Counted from the first letter of the stretch, positions 25,563-36,690 are shown. The stretch is DNA of 64,000 bases from Bacteroidaceae bacterium (GCA_017633615.1 JAGBPB010000093.1:1-64000); one strand, 5' to 3'. A program made the numbers and translations. Notes: generated by a model from the letters alone, not told the origin.

Positions 25563-28082
25563 TCACTCAGTCACAGGTGCCTCAGGAGCGGTTTCCGGTG
25601 CGGGTTCCTCCCCACCCTCAACCTCTGAGACGTCGGGCTCACTGTCAACCTTGCATATTGAACCTATCTGGTCATTGCGTTTCTCCAGGTTGATGAGTCT
25701 GACACCCTGTGTGGCGCGGCCCATTACACGGAAATCAGATACGCTTACGCGCAGTGTAATGCCTGATTTATTGATGATTACCAGGTCGTTATCATCAGTA
25801 ACAGCCTGAATCGAAACCAGTTTGCCGGTCTTGTCCGTAATGTTCAAGGTCTTTACGCCCTTGCCGCCACGGTTGGTCTTGCGGTAGTCCTCAATCTCGG
25901 AGCGCTTGCCGTAGCCCTGTTCTGATACAACCATGATGGTCTCCTCGGGCTGCTCGTCGACTGCTATCATACCTACTACCTGATCCTCACCGTCCTCATC
26001 AAGGGTCATGGCGCGTACACCGGTAGATACTCGGCCCATGCCGCGTACGGTGCTCTCATTGAAGCGGATGGCACGACCGTTACGGTTTGCTATGATGATC
26101 TCCTTGTTACCGTCAGTGAGCAGTACATTGATAACCTTGTCACCGTCGTTCAGGTTGATGGCGTTGATGCCGTTCTGACGCGGACGTGAGTAATCCTGAA
26201 GGATTGTCTTCTTGATTACGCCGTTCTGTGTGCAGAATACCAGATAATGGTTGGATGTAAACTCTGCATCAGCCAGGTTCTTTATTGCTATATAAGCATT
26301 TACGGCATCATCGGGCTCAATGTTGAGCATATTCTGGATGGCACGGCCCTTTGATGTCTTGCCGCCCTCCGGTATGTCATAAACCTTGAGCCAGTAGCAA
26401 CGTCCCTTCTGTGTAAAGAACAATATGTAGTTATGTGTTGTAGCTGTGAATATGTGCTCAATGAAGTCCTCGTCGCGCTTGTCAGAGCCTCGGGATCCTA
26501 CTCCACCCCTGCCCTGCAGGCGGTATTCAGTAAGTGCGGTACGCTTTATGTAGCCCAGGTGTGACATTGTGATGATCATGGGCTCATCGGCATAGAAGTC
26601 TTCAGGATTAAACTCCTCGCTGGCATAGACAATCTCTGTCTTGCGCTCATCGCCGTACCTGTCAATGATGGACTGCATCTCATCCTTGATAACCTGCTTG
26701 CACTTTTCCGGATCGTCCAGAATGCTCTGAAGCTCCTCAATGCGTGCCATAACCTCATTGTACTCCTCATGCAGCTGATCCTGCATAAGTCCGGTAAGCT
26801 GGCGCAGACGCATATCAACAATGGCCTTGGCCTGGATGTCATCCAGTCCGAAGCGGTCCATAAGGTTCTGAATTGCGTCATTGGGGGTCTTGGCCTTCTT
26901 GATGATCTGTATCACCTCATCAATGTTATCTGATGCAATGATCAGACCTTCAAGTATATGAGCGCGTTTTTTAGCCTCCTCCAGGTCAAACTTGGTGCGG
27001 CGTATAACCACCTCATGACGATGCTCTATGAAGCATTTTATGAGGTCACGCAGGTTAAGACACTTGGGGCGTCCCTTGACAAGGGCTATGTTGTTTACGC
27101 CGAATGATGTCTGCAACGCGGTCATCTTGAACAGCTTGTTCAGTACCACGCCTGCATTGGCATCCCTCTTAACGTCAATGACAATGCGCATACCCTCACG
27201 GTCTGACTCATCATTGACGTTGCTTATGCCCTCAATTTTCTTATCTGTAACAAGTTCAGCAATGAACTTGATGAGCTCTGCCTTGTTTACGCCGTAAGGT
27301 ATCTCGGTTACAACAATCTTGTCATGCTGTTCACCTGCCTCAATCTCAGTCTTGGCGCGCATTATCACGCGGCCGCGACCGGTCTCATAGGCCTCACGTA
27401 CACCGCTGATACCGTAAATGTATGCACCGGTGGGGAAATCAGGAGCCTTGATGTACTGCATCAGCTCATCAACCGTGATGTCGGGATTGTCAACCATTGC
27501 AATGCAGCCGTTCAGGACCTCTGTCAGGTTGTGAGGCGGCATGTTGGTGGCCATACCTACTGCGATACCGGATGAACCGTTCACCAGAAGGTTCGGTATG
27601 GTTGCCGGAAGAACCGTGGGTTCCTCCTCCTTGTTGTCATAGTTGGGTACAAAGTCAACGGTGTTCTTGTTTATATCCTGCATCATCTCCTCACCCATCT
27701 TGCGCAGGCGTACCTCCGTGTAACGCATGGCAGCCGGGCTGTCACCGTCTATTGAACCGAAGTTGCCCTGACCGTCCACAAGCGGATAACGCATTATCCA
27801 ATCCTGCGCCAGACGAACAAGAGCGCCATATACTGATGAGTCACCATGAGGATGGAAGTGTCCGAGCACATCACCTACAGTACGGGCTGACTTGCGATAA
27901 CCTTTATCTGATGTGTTTCCGTCACGCATCATACTGTAGAGTATGCGGCGATGTACCGGTTTCAGTCCGTCACGTGCATCCGGGAGAGCTCTGGCTACAA
28001 TCACTGACATTGAATAGTCAATGTATGAGGACTTCATCTCCTCCTCAATGTTCACCCTTATAATTCTGTCCTGGTTTTCCAA
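25563..28082 (-). CDS. gyrA: DNA gyrase subunit A
   Basis: An 839-residue type II topoisomerase subunit that breaks and rejoins DNA to introduce negative supercoils. The start region reads [20 protein letters not shown], matching family N-termini; no ATG is available and the likely start is TTG at 28082, since two -7 promoter elements at 28140-28158 exclude the longer frame. The quinolone region is [13 protein letters not shown], the catalytic Tyr is in [10 protein letters not shown], and the GyrA-box [10 protein letters not shown] supports gyrase over topoisomerase IV. At the position of E. coli Asp87 it has Gly. The tail is acidic and Pro-rich. Confidence 0.95.
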   Translation of the reverse strand: MENQDRIIRVNIEEEMKSSYIDYSMSVIVARALPDARDGLKPVHRRILYSMMRDGNTSDKGYRKSARTVGDVLGHFHPHGDSSVYGALVRLAQDWIMRYPLVDGQGNFGSIDGDSPAAMRYTEVRLRKMGEEMMQDINKNTVDFVPNYDNKEEEPTVLPATIPNLLVNGSSGIAVGMATNMPPHNLTEVLNGCIAMVDNPDITVDELMQYIKAPDFPTGAYIYGISGVREAYETGRGRVIMRAKTEIEAGEQHDKIVVTEIPYGVNKAELIKFIAELVTDKKIEGISNVNDESDREGMRIVIDVKRDANAGVVLNKLFKMTALQTSFGVNNIALVKGRPKCLNLRDLIKCFIEHRHEVVIRRTKFDLEEAKKRAHILEGLIIASDNIDEVIQIIKKAKTPNDAIQNLMDRFGLDDIQAKAIVDMRLRQLTGLMQDQLHEEYNEVMARIEELQSILDDPEKCKQVIKDEMQSIIDRYGDERKTEIVYASEEFNPEDFYADEPMIITMSHLGYIKRTALTEYRLQGRGGVGSRGSDKRDEDFIEHIFTATTHNYILFFTQKGRCYWLKVYDIPEGGKTSKGRAIQNMLNIEPDDAVNAYIAIKNLADAEFTSNHYLVFCTQNGVIKKTILQDYSRPRQNGINAINLNDGDKVINVLLTDGNKEIIIANRNGRAIRFNESTVRGMGRVSTGVRAMTLDEDGEDQVVGMIAVDEQPEETIMVVSEQGYGKRSEIEDYRKTNRGGKGVKTLNITDKTGKLVSIQAVTDDNDLVIINKSGITLRVSVSDFRVMGRATQGVRLINLEKRNDQIGSICKVDSEPDVSEVEGGEEPAPETAPEAPVTE

Positions 28083-28139
28083 TTTGTTTGTTTTTAATGT
28101 CTGTAATAATACCTTTTGAGCCTGTCGGCATAAACATCC

Positions 28140-28158
28140 CAAAAGTACTCCAAAAATA
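28140..28158 (-). promoter_or_regulatory. Tandem -7 elements upstream of gyrA
   Basis: On the minus strand TACTTTTG (28140-28147) and TATTTTTG (28151-28158) both fit TAnnTTTG. They lie 58 and 69 bases upstream of the TTG start chosen for gyrA. The region 28083-28331 is the divergent gyrA/clpC promoter space and holds no other gene. Confidence 0.5.
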
Positions 28159-28311
28159 GTTCACGCACAACTTTACGCGCGTATTTTTAATAAGGTGTTA
28201 ACAAGTTTTTTCAGATGGTATTTTCAGACTTTATGGCATAATATGATGATTGGCACGTGATTTGTTGATATCTTGCTGCAACAAAAGGGATGAACCATAC
28301 CAAAAACCACT

Positions 28312-28319
28312 TATATTTG
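28312..28319 (+). promoter_or_regulatory. -7 element of clpC
   Basis: TATATTTG fits TAnnTTTG and lies 12 bases before the ATG at 28332, so the messenger has a very short leader and the ATG at 28290 cannot be the start. Confidence 0.6.
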
Positions 28320-28331
28320 CATCATAAAAGG

Positions 28332-30857
28332 ATGGAATACAGAATATCAGACAAACTTAACAATATACTGTCTCTCTCCAAAGAGGAGGCTGAGCGTCTT
28401 ACCCACTCTGAAGTTACGGCTGAGCATCTGCTCCTGGGAATGATCCGGGACGGAAAGAATATGGCCGTTGAGCTGCTTGTAAAGATGGGCGTTGACCTGC
28501 TGGAGTTGCGCATGCGGCTGGAATCGGAACAGATGGTTTCCGGTACCGATGCAGACAAGGTGCCCATTGAGAAGATAGCTCTCTCCGTGGCGGTTACAAG
28601 ATTGCTCAAGATCAGTATGTTGGAGGCCAGACTCCAGAGAAAGGAGGAGGTTGATGCTGAGCATCTGCTGCTGGCCATTGTACGTGACCGTTCCAGCAGG
28701 ACAGCTGAGATACTCTCCGAATATGAGGTTGACTACCGTCATCTGCTCAGCCTGCTCAATAATAACAGCGCCGAGATACAGATGGGCATGGGACTCACCG
28801 ATGATGAGGATGATGAAGAGGAGGAATATTCCGCATCACATTCTGATTCAGGCAAGACCAAGCCTGGCAAGACTGTCGCTGCGGCAAAATCCGGCAGTAA
28901 CACCCCCGTTCTGGATACCTTCAGTACGGATATGACGCAGTCCGCCCTGGAGGGTAAGCTGGATCCGGTTGTTGGCCGTGAGAAAGAGATAGAGCGCCTG
29001 GCCCAGATACTCACCCGCCGCAAGAAGAACAACCCTATCCTGATAGGTGAACCCGGTGTGGGCAAATCAGCTATCGTTGAGGGACTCTCACAGCGCATTG
29101 TACAGCGCAAGGTATCACGCATGCTCTTTGGCAAGCGTGTGCTGGCACTTGATATGGCCGCTGTCGTAGCCGGTACCAAATATCGCGGACAGTTTGAGGA
29201 GAGGCTTCGTTCCATTATTCAGGAACTAAAGAAAAATCCTGACATAATCCTGTTTATTGACGAGATACATACCATCATAGGCGCAGGTTCTGCCGCCGGT
29301 TCCATGGATGCCGCCAATATGCTCAAGCCCGCCCTTTCACGCGGTGAGGTCCAGTGTATAGGTGCCACAACGGTTGATGAGTACCGCAAGTCAATTGAGA
29401 AGGACGGAGCACTTGAGCGCCGCTTCCAGAAGATTCTTGTGGAGCCTACAACAGTTGATGAAACTATCCAGATCCTTGAGAATATCAAGGACCGTTATGA
29501 GGAGCATCATAATGTAACATATACTGATGAAGCAATAAAAGCTTGCGTTAATCTGGCTCAGCGTTATATCACAGACCGCTCATTCCCGGACAAGGCTATA
29601 GATGTGATGGATGAGGCCGGTTCACGTACTCACCTGTCAAATCTCTCAGTACCAAAGGAGATTGAGGACAAGGAGCATCAGATAGACTTTACCCGTGAGG
29701 GCAAGAATGATGCCGTGGCCCGTCAGGACTTTGAGCTGGCCGCCCGTTTCCGTGATCAGGAGAAGGTTCTGGAGGGTGAGCTGGAGCAGATGCGCAAGGA
29801 CTGGGAACAGTCACTCAAGAGCCATCGTGAAACCGTTGATGAAGATAGTATCTCAACCGTGGTTTCAATGATGAGCGGCATCCCTGTGCAGAAGATAGCC
29901 CGTGAGGAGGGTGAGCGCCTTAAAGGTCTGGCCCCAGCACTCAAGTCAAAGGTTATAGCCCAGGAATCTGCTATAGACCTGCTTGCCAAGGCTATCCGCA
30001 GAAGCCGTGTTGGGCTGAAAAATCCCAACAAGCCCATAGGCACTTTCCTCTTCCTTGGCCCTACCGGTGTAGGTAAGACGCTGCTTGCCAAAGAGCTTGC
30101 AGAACAGATGTTCGGCACCAGTGACGCTCTGATACGCGTTGATATGAGTGAGTTCATGGAGAAGTTTGCCGTATCACGTCTGGTGGGTGCTCCTCCGGGA
30201 TATGTAGGATATGAGGATGGCGGACAACTGACCGAGAAGGTACGCCGTAAACCCTACTCCATCATTCTGCTTGATGAGATAGAGAAGGCACATCAGGATG
30301 TGTTCAACATTCTGCTGCAGGTAATGGATGAGGGCCGTCTGACCGACAGTGAGAGCCGTACGGTTGATTTCCGCAACACCATTATTATAATGACCTCCAA
30401 TATCGGGTCACGTCAGATCCAGGAGTACGGTCACGGCATAGGCTTCAGTACATCCGATGCCGGAACGGACCTGGCCCGTCAGGACATCATACGCAAGGCG
30501 CTCAACAAATCCTTTGCACCTGAGTTCATTAACCGCATAGATGAGATAATAACCTTCAACCAGCTTGACCGTGAGGCAGTGAGCCGCATTGTTGAAATTG
30601 AGCTCTCACAGCTTACGGCACGCCTGGAGGGTATGGGTTATTCACTCTCTGTATCAGATGGTGCCAAGGCATTCCTGGCAGACAAGGGCTACAGCCGTGA
30701 GTACGGTGCCCGTCCGCTCAAACGTGCTATCCAGACCTACGTTGAGGATAAGCTGGCTGAGGTCATGATAGACGGCGAGAGCCCTATTGGATCCCTCCTT
30801 ACGGTTGATGTCAATGCCGATAAATCTGACCTTACAGTCACTGTAGGAGCCAAATGA
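28332..30857 (+). CDS. clpC: ClpC-type AAA+ unfoldase
   Basis: An 841-residue Hsp100 ATPase that unfolds proteins, usually for ClpP. Two N-terminal Clp repeats (about 5-145) are followed by an acidic, Ser-rich linker, AAA module 1 with GEPGVGKSA and LFIDEIHT, a short middle domain with the UVR-like [17 protein letters not shown] segment, and AAA module 2 with GPTGVGKT and LLDEIEKAH. The UVR-like motif marks ClpC rather than ClpB. It starts at 28332, after the -7 element. No CtsR or McsAB genes are nearby. A terminator follows at 30894. Confidence 0.95.
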   Translation: MEYRISDKLNNILSLSKEEAERLTHSEVTAEHLLLGMIRDGKNMAVELLVKMGVDLLELRMRLESEQMVSGTDADKVPIEKIALSVAVTRLLKISMLEARLQRKEEVDAEHLLLAIVRDRSSRTAEILSEYEVDYRHLLSLLNNNSAEIQMGMGLTDDEDDEEEEYSASHSDSGKTKPGKTVAAAKSGSNTPVLDTFSTDMTQSALEGKLDPVVGREKEIERLAQILTRRKKNNPILIGEPGVGKSAIVEGLSQRIVQRKVSRMLFGKRVLALDMAAVVAGTKYRGQFEERLRSIIQELKKNPDIILFIDEIHTIIGAGSAAGSMDAANMLKPALSRGEVQCIGATTVDEYRKSIEKDGALERRFQKILVEPTTVDETIQILENIKDRYEEHHNVTYTDEAIKACVNLAQRYITDRSFPDKAIDVMDEAGSRTHLSNLSVPKEIEDKEHQIDFTREGKNDAVARQDFELAARFRDQEKVLEGELEQMRKDWEQSLKSHRETVDEDSISTVVSMMSGIPVQKIAREEGERLKGLAPALKSKVIAQESAIDLLAKAIRRSRVGLKNPNKPIGTFLFLGPTGVGKTLLAKELAEQMFGTSDALIRVDMSEFMEKFAVSRLVGAPPGYVGYEDGGQLTEKVRRKPYSIILLDEIEKAHQDVFNILLQVMDEGRLTDSESRTVDFRNTIIIMTSNIGSRQIQEYGHGIGFSTSDAGTDLARQDIIRKALNKSFAPEFINRIDEIITFNQLDREAVSRIVEIELSQLTARLEGMGYSLSVSDGAKAFLADKGYSREYGARPLKRAIQTYVEDKLAEVMIDGESPIGSLLTVDVNADKSDLTVTVGAK

Positions 30858-30893
30858 TTTGACAGAGAGTCACAGAGAGACTCCTGTTCAGCC

Positions 30894-30925
30894 AAAATGT
30901 CAGTCGGGAAACCGTCTGGCATTTT
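30894..30925 (+). terminator. Terminator after clpC
   Basis: AAAATGTCAGTCGG, a GAAA loop and CCGTCTGGCATTTT form a 14-bp stem with one T-T mismatch and one G-T pair, ending in TTTTT. Confidence 0.88.
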
Positions 30926-30976
30926 TGTTGTATTGTATGAGGCAGAATAATCAGATAAAACTAAAACAATATAATT

Positions 30977-33025
30977 ATGCAGAAAGGTACAATCGGGGTA
31001 ACGACCGAGAACATATTCCCCGTCATCAAAAAGTTCCTGTACAGCGATCGTGAGATATTCCTCCGCGAGATAGTTTCAAATGCAGTTGATGCCACCCAGA
31101 AGCTCAAGACACTGGCCTCAAAGGGCGATTTCAAGGGTGAGATGGGTGACCTTACGGTACATGTTACAGTAAACAAGGACAATATCACCGTAAGTGACCG
31201 AGGCATAGGTATGACCGCTGCTGAGATTGACAAGTACATCAACCAGATAGCATTCTCAGGTGCAAATGATTTCCTTGAGAAATACAAGAATGACGCCAAT
31301 GCCATCATAGGCCACTTCGGACTTGGATTCTACTCAGCCTTTATGGTGTCAAAGAAGGTTGAGATCATAACCAAATCCTATCAGGAAGGTGCTCAGGCTG
31401 TAAAATGGAGCTGTGACGGTTCACCTGAATTCGAACTCACGGATGCCGATAAGGCTGACCGCGGAACCGACATCATTCTCTACCTGGATGATGAGAGCAA
31501 GGAGTACCTGCAGGAGACCGCAATCCAGGGTCTGCTCAAGAAATACTGCCGGTTCCTACCCGTACAGATAGCCTGCGGTAAGAAGAAGGAATGGAAAGAC
31601 GGTAAGGAGGTTGATACTGCCGAGGACAATATCATCAACAACGTAGAGCCACTCTGGACAAAGACCCCGAGTGAACTCAAGGATGAAGACTATAAGGGTT
31701 TCTATCGTGAGCTCTATCCCATGCAGGACGAACCCCTGTTCTGGATACATCTTAACGTGGATTTTCCGTTCCATCTTACCGGAATCCTCTACTTTCCCAA
31801 GATCAAGACCAATCTTGACCTGCAGAAGAACCGCATACAGCTCTACTGTAACCAGGTATTCGTGACGGACAGCGTTGAAGGTATCGTTCCTGACTTTCTT
31901 ACACTGCTTCATGGCGTGATAGATTCTCCGGATATTCCGCTTAACGTGTCACGTTCATATCTGCAGAGTGACTCCAATGTCAAGAAGATATCCGGATATA
32001 TCACCAAGAAGGTGGCAGACCGTCTTACCGCCATATTCAAGAATGACCGTAAGGAGTTTGAGGGTAAATGGGATGATGTTAAGCTCTTTATCAACTATGG
32101 AATGCTTACTGAGGAGGATTTCTACAGCAAGATGGAGAAAGTGGCCCTCTTCAAGGATACTGACGGCAAGTACTTTACCTTTGAGGAGTACAAGAAACTT
32201 ATTGAGGCCAACCAGACTGATAAGAATAAGAGCCTTATATACCTGTACGCAACGAACAAGGAAGAGCAGTATGGTTACATAGAAACAGCTAAGAACAAGG
32301 GCTACAGCGTATTGCTCATGGATAATCAGCTTGATGTACCTGTAATAGGTATGCTGGAGCAGAAATTCGGTAACAGCAGCCGTTTCCAGAGGGTTGACAG
32401 TGACTCCATTGACAACCTTATTGCTAAGGAGGATAACAAGGCTGTTGACCTGCCTGCAGGACAGCTGCGTATGCTCACCAAGGTGTTCAGCAGCCAGATG
32501 CCCAAGATTGAGAAGGCTGATTTCCATGTAGACGCCCAGTCTCTGGGTGAGTCTGCCCTGCCCGTTATGGTAACCTGCAGCGAGTATATGCGCCGTATGA
32601 AAGATATGGCAGCCATCCAGCCCGGCATGAATTTCTACGGGGATATGCCTGATATGTACACCGTTATACTCAACAAGGACCATAAACTTATCAAGAAGGT
32701 TCTTGATGACGCTGCCGCTGCTTGTGACAGCAAGGTTAAGCCTGAAGATGACAAACTGAACTCCCTTAAGGAGCGTCAGGCAGAGTTGCGTAAGGCACGT
32801 GAGGGTAAGAAGGATGAGGATGTTCCGCAGGCAGAGAAGGATGAGATGAAGGATATTGACGGCAAGATATCAGAGGCTGAGAACGCTATCACAAACATCT
32901 ACTCAGAGTATGCCGCAGGCCAGAAAGTGGTGCATGAACTCATTGATCTGGCTCTGCTTCAGAACGGTATGCTTAAGGGTGAGGCTCTGTCAGCCTTTAT
33001 ACGCCGTAGTGTAGAGCTTATCTAA
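30977..33025 (+). CDS. htpG: Molecular chaperone HtpG (Hsp90)
   Basis: A 682-residue Hsp90. The GHKL ATP-binding domain shows SNAVDATQKL near 30-40 (with Asp in place of the usual second Ala in SNASDA), DRGIGMTAAEID, and GHFGLGFYSAFMV. The middle domain has PLFWIHLNVDFPF and NRIQLYCNQVFV. The C-terminal dimerisation domain is interrupted by a charged helical insertion (about 575-640, rich in Lys, Asp and Glu). It is about 50 residues longer than E. coli HtpG. Transcribed alone between two terminators; it may share stress control with clpC. Confidence 0.96.
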   Translation: MQKGTIGVTTENIFPVIKKFLYSDREIFLREIVSNAVDATQKLKTLASKGDFKGEMGDLTVHVTVNKDNITVSDRGIGMTAAEIDKYINQIAFSGANDFLEKYKNDANAIIGHFGLGFYSAFMVSKKVEIITKSYQEGAQAVKWSCDGSPEFELTDADKADRGTDIILYLDDESKEYLQETAIQGLLKKYCRFLPVQIACGKKKEWKDGKEVDTAEDNIINNVEPLWTKTPSELKDEDYKGFYRELYPMQDEPLFWIHLNVDFPFHLTGILYFPKIKTNLDLQKNRIQLYCNQVFVTDSVEGIVPDFLTLLHGVIDSPDIPLNVSRSYLQSDSNVKKISGYITKKVADRLTAIFKNDRKEFEGKWDDVKLFINYGMLTEEDFYSKMEKVALFKDTDGKYFTFEEYKKLIEANQTDKNKSLIYLYATNKEEQYGYIETAKNKGYSVLLMDNQLDVPVIGMLEQKFGNSSRFQRVDSDSIDNLIAKEDNKAVDLPAGQLRMLTKVFSSQMPKIEKADFHVDAQSLGESALPVMVTCSEYMRRMKDMAAIQPGMNFYGDMPDMYTVILNKDHKLIKKVLDDAAAACDSKVKPEDDKLNSLKERQAELRKAREGKKDEDVPQAEKDEMKDIDGKISEAENAITNIYSEYAAGQKVVHELIDLALLQNGMLKGEALSAFIRRSVELI

Positions 33026-33043
33026 ACGTAACATTTTTATATG

Positions 33044-33080
33044 AAAATGGGCATTGAACGTATATCAGTGCCCATTTTTT
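33044..33080 (+). terminator. Terminator after htpG
   Basis: AAAATGGGCA and TGCCCATTTT form a perfect 10-bp stem around a 15-base loop, ending in six T. Confidence 0.88.
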
Positions 33081-33083
33081 GTA

Positions 33084-33091
33084 TATATTTG
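33084..33091 (+). promoter_or_regulatory. -7 element of the patatin/barrel gene
   Basis: TATATTTG fits TAnnTTTG and lies 20 bases before the ATG at 33112, directly after the htpG terminator. Confidence 0.55.
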
Positions 33092-33111
33092 TGGCACATG
33101 CATACCGCTTG

Positions 33112-35421
33112 ATGTTTAAAAGGGTTATCATATCGATTCTTTCTCTGCTGCTTCTGGCTGTTCCTGTCGGGGGTCAGAAAGTTGGCCTGGTGCTGAGTGG
33201 AGGCGGTGCCAAAGGTCTGGCTCATATCGGCGTGATACGTGCTCTTGAGGAGAACAACATCCCTATTGATTACATTGCCGGAACATCCATCGGCGCCGTA
33301 ATAGGATCCTTGTATGCTATGGGTTATTCTCCTGATGAGATGGAGAACCTTATCTGTTCTGATGATTTCAAGAACTGGTATCTTGGAGCCAAGGATATGA
33401 ACTACCAGTTCTTCTTCAAGCAGCCATCACCCACTCCGGCCATGATCTCTGCCCAGATAGCCATCAGGGACTCCATGACCGTGATACGTCCTATGGTAAA
33501 CAGCGTGGTTGATCCGCTGCAGATGAATCTGGCTTTTGTTGATATATTCTCAGGTGCATCGGCTGCATGCAGGAATGATTTCAACCAGCTGATGGTACCT
33601 TTCAGGGCAGTTGCATCGGATGTGTTCAACAAGAACTCAATTGTGCTGGACAAGGGTGATCTGGGTGCTGCCGTACGCGCTTCAATGTCATTCCCCTTTG
33701 TGTTCCGCCCTATTAAGATTGATTCCATAATCGCTTATGACGGAGGTATTTATGATAATTTCCCTGTAGATGTCATGATGCGTGAGTTCCATCCTGATTT
33801 TATTGTGGGAAGCGTAGTCGCCGTAAGCCCGGGAACGCCTGAGATTGAGGTTCCTGATGAGTTTGACCTTATGGGCCAGGTGCGAAGCATGATAATGCAA
33901 AAAAGTGATTACAGCCTTGATCCCCGGCTTGGTGTCAAGGTGGAGTTCAATCTGGATGATGTGGGACTGCTTGATTTCCACCGTCTTGATGAACTGTCAG
34001 AGCTGGGTTACCATAACACCATGCAGCTTATGGATTCCATCAAATCACGCACAAAAGAGCGTCAGGAGTCCTCTGTACTCAGTGATCTGCGTTCCGCCTT
34101 TAAGGAACGCATCCCGGAGCTGGTATTCAGCTCAGTTGATGTAAACGGTGTCAATTCAGCTCAAAAACGGTATATCCTCAAGGAACTTAACGCTACTGAC
34201 GGCTCTTTTGATTTTGAGGATTTCAAATCAGGTTACTTCAAGCTGTTATCTGATGATGCCATCAGTGAGATAATACCAGCTACACACTATTCAGAGCAGG
34301 ATTCAACATTCGGACTGGAACTGAATGTCCAGGTTGATGACCACCCTACCTTCAATCTGGGCGGCGGTCTGTCTACATCCATATCCAGCCAGCTGTACGG
34401 TTCAGTATCATATAACCACATAGGTGAAGCATCAGAGTCATATCTGCTTGAGGGCCAGGTGGGCCGTTCATACAGCAACGCTCAGTTCCTTACCCGTATA
34501 GACATGGCTACCAAGATCCCTATGTCGCTGTCACTGCAGTTGGCATTCAACAACATGAACTATTTCCGTTCAGGTTCATATATATTTACGTCCGATAAGT
34601 ACATGCCCGCTCTCAACAAGTCAACGGAGTTTTTCGGCAAGATCAAGATATCACGTCCGTTCCTGAACAACTACAAGGCCGTTTTCTCGTTCGGTCTGGC
34701 GCACCACAAGGATTACTACTCACAATCCAGCAGCGTTGACCTGCGTTCTTTCAGGTATGACAGCAACCGTCATAAGATACTGGGAGGTTCAGTAGAGTTC
34801 ATTGGCAATACCCTTAACTCAACGCAGTACCCCACCAGCGGCCGTTATGAGAAGATACGGGCCTTTATAGGTACTGAGGAGGACCGTTATATGCCGCAGA
34901 ACGTGCTGTCAGATGAGTATCATGGTGTTGATCGTTCCTGGTTGCAGATATGCGCATCAACTGAGCACTATTTCAAACTGACATCACATATAACGCTGGG
35001 CACATATTTGGAGGGCTATTATTCATCCAGGAACCTGTCAACCAATTATCAGTCAACTATCATGCAGACAGGCAGTTTCCGTCCCACCGTAAACAGCAAG
35101 TTCATATATGACCCGGATTTCTCGGCCAATGCATATTTTGCGGCCGGACTTAAGCCTATCTTTATAATTAACTCCGTGTTCCATCTGCGCGCAGAGGCAT
35201 ACGTATTCCAGCCTACCCGCCCCATCTGTAATGATGAGGGCCTGGCCGTGTATGGTAATCCTCTTACAGGAATGCAGATTATGAGTGAGCTGGCGTTTGT
35301 GGCACAATATCAGAGAATCTCCTTCAATGCTTTCCTGGATCTGTCCACGTCAAGCTATAACCCCTCAATGCTTGGAGTCACATTGGGTATCCTTATGCCT
35401 AATGAGTGGTTCCTGGAGTGA
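33112..35421 (+). CDS. Patatin-like phospholipase with outer-membrane barrel
   Basis: A 769-residue exported protein. After a signal peptide (MFKRVIISILSLLLLAVPVGG) comes a patatin domain with all catalytic elements: oxyanion loop SGGGAKG (about 26-32), nucleophile elbow GTSIG (about 60-64), and Asp in YDGGIYDNFP. A POTRA-like segment (VFSSVDVNGVNSAQKRYIL) and a C-terminal set of amphipathic strands follow, ending in a terminal aromatic strand (LGILMPNEWFLE). This is the PlpD-like, type Vd plan: a lipase joined to a BamA-type barrel. The start is the ATG at 33112, since the longer frame begins before the promoter. The stop abuts the convergent regulator gene. Confidence 0.9.
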   Translation: MFKRVIISILSLLLLAVPVGGQKVGLVLSGGGAKGLAHIGVIRALEENNIPIDYIAGTSIGAVIGSLYAMGYSPDEMENLICSDDFKNWYLGAKDMNYQFFFKQPSPTPAMISAQIAIRDSMTVIRPMVNSVVDPLQMNLAFVDIFSGASAACRNDFNQLMVPFRAVASDVFNKNSIVLDKGDLGAAVRASMSFPFVFRPIKIDSIIAYDGGIYDNFPVDVMMREFHPDFIVGSVVAVSPGTPEIEVPDEFDLMGQVRSMIMQKSDYSLDPRLGVKVEFNLDDVGLLDFHRLDELSELGYHNTMQLMDSIKSRTKERQESSVLSDLRSAFKERIPELVFSSVDVNGVNSAQKRYILKELNATDGSFDFEDFKSGYFKLLSDDAISEIIPATHYSEQDSTFGLELNVQVDDHPTFNLGGGLSTSISSQLYGSVSYNHIGEASESYLLEGQVGRSYSNAQFLTRIDMATKIPMSLSLQLAFNNMNYFRSGSYIFTSDKYMPALNKSTEFFGKIKISRPFLNNYKAVFSFGLAHHKDYYSQSSSVDLRSFRYDSNRHKILGGSVEFIGNTLNSTQYPTSGRYEKIRAFIGTEEDRYMPQNVLSDEYHGVDRSWLQICASTEHYFKLTSHITLGTYLEGYYSSRNLSTNYQSTIMQTGSFRPTVNSKFIYDPDFSANAYFAAGLKPIFIINSVFHLRAEAYVFQPTRPICNDEGLAVYGNPLTGMQIMSELAFVAQYQRISFNAFLDLSTSSYNPSMLGVTLGILMPNEWFLE

Positions 35422-36609
35422 TTACTCCTTCTTTTGCTGCTCCCGCTGTTTCTTGAGCCACACTGATGGTGATGAGCCGGCTATCTTCTGGAACTGGCGG
35501 TAGAAGGTGGAACTGCTTATATATCCGCATGAGTATTCCACATTCTTGGGTGACTCTCCTTTGAGCAACAGTTCCTCGGCATATATTATACGGGCGTTAT
35601 TGACGTAATCAGAGAATGACATGCCGCTGAACTGCCTTACGGCCAGTGACAGATATGTACGGTTTGTGCCCAGTCTCTGGGCCAGGTCTATCAGGTTGAG
35701 GTCCGGCTCCAGAAAGACTTTCTCCTCATTCATGAGGCGCTCCACGTTCTTCCAACAGTTGGAAATGGTCATCTCCTGCCTGTTTTCGGGGAATAGAGCG
35801 GTCTTGGAGGGTTTGCCGTCTCCCTTCTCAAGCATATGCCTTATATCATCGGCACTATAGTCAATTATAAATGCCAGGATGGCCAGAGCAAGCTGATACA
35901 TAAACGTAACGAGTATCAGTATGATGGTACGTATATCAATATCCTGCTGATAATTAGGGGAAGCCTCACGAAGCAGTACCACCAGCACTCCTACCGCGGT
36001 AAGCGCGGCAATAAGGCGTGACTGGCTCACGGACTTGCCGTTGTTTGATGAGAAGAATTCATTGACTGTATCCTCATACTTATACATGCACCAGCAGCAC
36101 CAGAGCAGGACTCCAGCCTCAAACCAGAACGTTATGGTACGTGCCATGTGATAGCAGAAATACTCTATCACCTTCATGGTGGTCTCATGTTCAGCTATGG
36201 TTGATTCATTCAGTATCACGCTGTTATGCATGCGCTGAAGATTAAAATGGCTGGCTCCCAGATAGACAATGAGAAAAAGCGCCGTAATGACTGCCATGGG
36301 TATAAATACCATATAGTCTTTCTTGGTTATACCCTTTATGTTGGTCAGTTCAATGGTAAACATGTAGAACAGAGGCGCATATGCCAGGCTGGCCACGATA
36401 TAAACGGGCCAGGTCCATATCATATGGCATTTATCAGGATTGAATAGTTGTGCATATACCAGCATGCGCAGGCTCCAGACTGCCTGGATTGCCACAATAA
36501 TCCAGTGGCACTTGTTCTTGTCCTGTTTAAAGAGGGCTATTGAGAGTGCGCATATGAAACTGAATACACCTAGCAATGTGTACAGCAGATGAACAGGGAT
36601 ATTGCTCAT
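35422..36609 (-). CDS. AraC-family regulator with seven-helix membrane domain
   Basis: A 395-residue protein. Residues 1-260 contain about seven hydrophobic helices (for example LLYTLLGVFSFICALSIAL, VYIVASLAYAPLFYMF, IILILVTFMYQLALAILAF). Residues 290-390 form an AraC DNA-binding domain: first helix-turn-helix LIDLAQRLGTNRTYLSLAV, then SFSDYVNNARIIYAEELL, and the second motif KNVEYSCGYISSSTFYRQFQK. The regulator therefore sits in the inner membrane, where the helices may sense a signal. No partner kinase is visible. It is convergent with the patatin gene and divergent from the acyl-CoA ligase, a possible target. Confidence 0.88.
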   Translation of the reverse strand: MSNIPVHLLYTLLGVFSFICALSIALFKQDKNKCHWIIVAIQAVWSLRMLVYAQLFNPDKCHMIWTWPVYIVASLAYAPLFYMFTIELTNIKGITKKDYMVFIPMAVITALFLIVYLGASHFNLQRMHNSVILNESTIAEHETTMKVIEYFCYHMARTITFWFEAGVLLWCCWCMYKYEDTVNEFFSSNNGKSVSQSRLIAALTAVGVLVVLLREASPNYQQDIDIRTIILILVTFMYQLALAILAFIIDYSADDIRHMLEKGDGKPSKTALFPENRQEMTISNCWKNVERLMNEEKVFLEPDLNLIDLAQRLGTNRTYLSLAVRQFSGMSFSDYVNNARIIYAEELLLKGESPKNVEYSCGYISSSTFYRQFQKIAGSSPSVWLKKQREQQKKE

Positions 36610-36690
36610 GTCGTATCGTGTTCATTGGTCAACAGTTACGAAAGTACATATTTTCTCTCATAATATAGCGTAGTATTTGCTGAGAAATGA

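Noticed and set aside
27497..28063. 188-codon plus-strand frame opposite gyrA
   Set aside because: Composition is an artefact of gyrA codon use (Cys/His/Pro rich) and it has no start signals.
31955..32683. 242-codon minus-strand frame opposite htpG
   Set aside because: Antisense to a clear Hsp90 gene; composition is that of a mirror frame.
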